The notes under the pieces were generated by a model. The model made no database searches and was not told the DNA's origin. It worked only from the letters and a program-made list of their open reading frames with translations. Below are positions 61,719 through 64,000 of a stretch of 64,000 nucleotides of DNA, piece by piece. Made by a program: the position numbers and the translations under genes. This DNA comes from Margaritifera margaritifera (lineage: Eukaryota > Mollusca > Bivalvia > Unionida > Margaritiferidae), in assembly GCA_029931535.1 (NCBI GenBank), contig JAQPZY010000660.1:124001-188000 (forward strand), given 5' to 3'. How positions within the stretch are numbered: the first letter of the stretch is position 1; every line of letters begins with the position of its first letter.

Positions 61719-62928
61719 TCATTGGCTCCTGGTGAACCTGTGCATAGGAGTGATCACCCTTGGAATGACTGTGCAGCATGACTTCCTGTTCTGGGCTGAG
61801 TTCTGTACCTTAGATGAGCCTGTATCATATATCCCTGTCTTTCCAGTACACATTTCCTGTTTTCCGGATACTTTGGATACAAATGATGGTAAGTACAGTG
61901 TTTTATCCATTTGATCCAGTGATCTCAGAGTACTTGGTGAAAGTATACCCCCAAGTGTTTTACTTTTGTTTTCAGAGATGATCCAAGTCTGTTATTGAGT
62001 CTGTGTATTGTTGAATGCACTCTTGCCTCAAAGTTTCTTGAATAGTTGACATTTTTAGGTACGGAAAGACTGATTGATCTGTTGACAGCCTCACATTTCT
62101 GCGTGTTTGTATTAAGTTGCAGTCTTTGTACAACATCACAGGAAAGTTTCATTTTCAGCACTTCCAGGAGAATATTCTTATCACTTTCTGTCATGTTTAG
62201 ATGAGTCACTTGATGAGGGCCCATTGTCTGCCATATCCATTTCATTTAGCTGTACAGTAGCTTGACCTACAATGTTGGAAGCCCTTTGCATAGATGTTCT
62301 ACTAGGTGGTGGAATGTAAGAGGCTGCAAGTAGGTATCTAGCCCTGGTGTTGCCCATTGGTGTATCCTGTAGTCCAGCTTGAAACGTCATATTTACAGCA
62401 GCAGGATTTGGCCCAGGTTTAGCTGTTTTTATCTCGTCATACAGCTAATACTCATGTGACTTAAAACTGCAGTTTTTACATATCATAGTATGCTTCCAAG
62501 CAAGTCCCCATTTTGTTTCATTAGCAATTTTGAAATCAGGTCTCAGATCTGTTGTCTTGATTTCCATGATGATGGATGATATCATTCCAGATTTCCACAT
62601 TTTTATTCATACAGATCATACATGTCCCCTCATGCTGATTCACTTCTGTCTCTTTCAGGGTCAGTCTTGCTTTGGATGATGGCCATAGAATTCTAGCAGA
62701 CCCAGGTGTGCCATTACAGTCTGGTGCCACAACTGACTGGAGACCCCCACCTGTCGGCTTCGTCACTGCCATGAGAGAGAACTTGTCTGCATCCATTCTT
62801 CTGGTCACTTGAGCAGATGCAGCACTGGAACTTGGTAGAGTATCATCAGTCAGAAATCTGACCCCTTTGTTATGTGGAATATTTCCTGGTTTAAAAAAAG
62901 TTTTCTTCTTCTTGGTGTACCCTTTCAT
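61719..62928 (-). pseudogene. Mutator-like transposase remnant, unit 16
   Basis: Shares NRSISLSVPKN and DNRSET with unit 15. Confidence 0.75.
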
Positions 62929-64000
62929 GGTTTCAGATAAAATAACTGCATGTAAAAGTACAAGAATTATCCTCTCTCCCCCTTATATAGCTGGGAAAAG
63001 GTGTGCTGCCCTGGTATCATATAACTTCACGAACTCTTCAATACCATTGGATCCCTAGCATCTAACAGCTCCTCCCCTTAAGGGGTGAAAATTACATCAC
63101 TACCTTAGTTACTACCCCTAACTAGCGTATTCAGATGCTACCAGATTTCAGGTGCTACCTATTATTGACAGGCCCTGGTTTAATTACTTCACACCTGATA
63201 AGGAAAACCATTGATGTTTGTGATAAAGGATTGGAGACATGTTGCAAAAGAACAAAATTTGTCAACTTGAGTTTTTAAATTTTCATGATAATTTAATTTA
63301 AATTCAAATTTTTAACTAAAAATATGTATCATATTTTAAAATTGACTCTCCACAGAGAGTTTAGCAGCCAGGTTTAATTTCTAGTAATTTCCAGATTTGT
63401 ATGAGGACTAAAAACTAACTACAGTTTATTTCAAGTGTTTATCTTAATTAATAAATTCACCATTCAACTTTAAGTTTTGTGCATTGTTCACAGTTGGCCA
63501 TTTTGAAATTCATACTGTTTGTAATACAATGGTGTCCGATAAAATGTATATGCATGCATCAAATTCATTGAAACTTTGCAGCAGTATTTCAGACACATTT
63601 ATTTGAGTTTTTTTCCATTCAGGTGAAAATGTCTGACCCTGATAGGAATCAGGACACAATTAATACTTCCGGTTCAGTACCTACGAATGTAGTCCGAGTC
63701 TATTTTTAGATCCTTTTTTCCTCTCTCATTTTGGTGGTGATGTATGCATTAGATTTAGTCATTCTTAGTATTGATTTAAAGGAAATTGGTTATTGTTTAG
63801 AATATGAGCATTATAGTGTGGTTGTCTGTGTGTATTTTGGCGACAGTGCACAGTGAGTAATGAGGCATTGGTGCTGATCCGGAAGTGAAATCTGTGACTC
63901 ATTGCACGTTGCTTTGTTTACAGTCCAGCCATTCACAAGAATGCCGGTTAACCTTTGACAAGAACTTCAGCGTGAGTTCATCTTTGAAGATACTTTACAG

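Larger units (their letters stand above)
60431..64000. repeat. Tandem repeat unit 16 (long form, cut by window end)
   Basis: Runs to the window edge about 95 bp short of a full unit, so the array continues beyond the window. Confidence 0.97.

Noticed and set aside
1..64000. CRISPR array, rDNA, histone cluster or tRNA array as explanation for the tandem repeats
   Set aside because: Units are over 3 kb and carry transposon-type remnants; no rRNA, tRNA or histone sequence is recognisable.

Overview
The window is animal nuclear DNA, AT-rich and full of microsatellites, with no intact host gene. A mollusc or another aquatic invertebrate is my guess from the repeat families, but the sequence does not fix the taxon. 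It is one head-to-tail tandem array of 16 copies of a 3.2-3.7 kb unit, nearly identical by eye. A single LINE-type retrotransposon of about 8.8 kb is inserted into unit 5 (17215-25982).

Each unit holds three recognisable things. On the + strand, just after a poly(T) tract, is a broken reading frame that looks like a His-Me finger homing endonuclease with its zinc-binding loop (200-649 in unit 1). On the - strand is a broken, internally deleted reading frame that looks like an animal Mutator-like transposase (2497 down to 1288). Downstream of it on the - strand is a complete hammerhead ribozyme (1203-1097): the full CUGAUGA / GAA core, a GUC cleavage triplet and three base-paired helices, with the open ends in stem III. 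The ribozyme is present in all 16 units, with one change outside the core in unit 4. The two gene remnants converge, and between them lie four tetranucleotide microsatellites and the ribozyme.

Two size classes are mixed. Long units (1-6, 8, 15, 16; about 3.66 kb) carry a 458-bp segment that short units (7, 9-14; about 3.20 kb) lack. The junction is the same in every short unit. It lies at a 4-bp direct repeat inside a 14-bp imperfect inverted repeat. Shared variants show that units have exchanged sequence.

The retrotransposon lies on the - strand and is flanked by a 13-bp target-site duplication. It encodes a gag-like ORF1 with three CCHC knuckles and an ORF2 with AP-type endonuclease, reverse transcriptase, RNase H and a C-terminal zinc motif. 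That layout fits the I group of LINEs. ORF1 and ORF2 overlap as ATGA. One frameshift in ORF1 and two in ORF2 break this copy, unless they are assembly errors.

The most interesting reading is that a - strand transcript of the array would cut itself once per unit, releasing unit-length RNAs, as hammerhead-bearing satellites do elsewhere. Here the ribozyme sits in the 3' region of a decayed DNA-transposon gene, next to a homing-endonuclease remnant.
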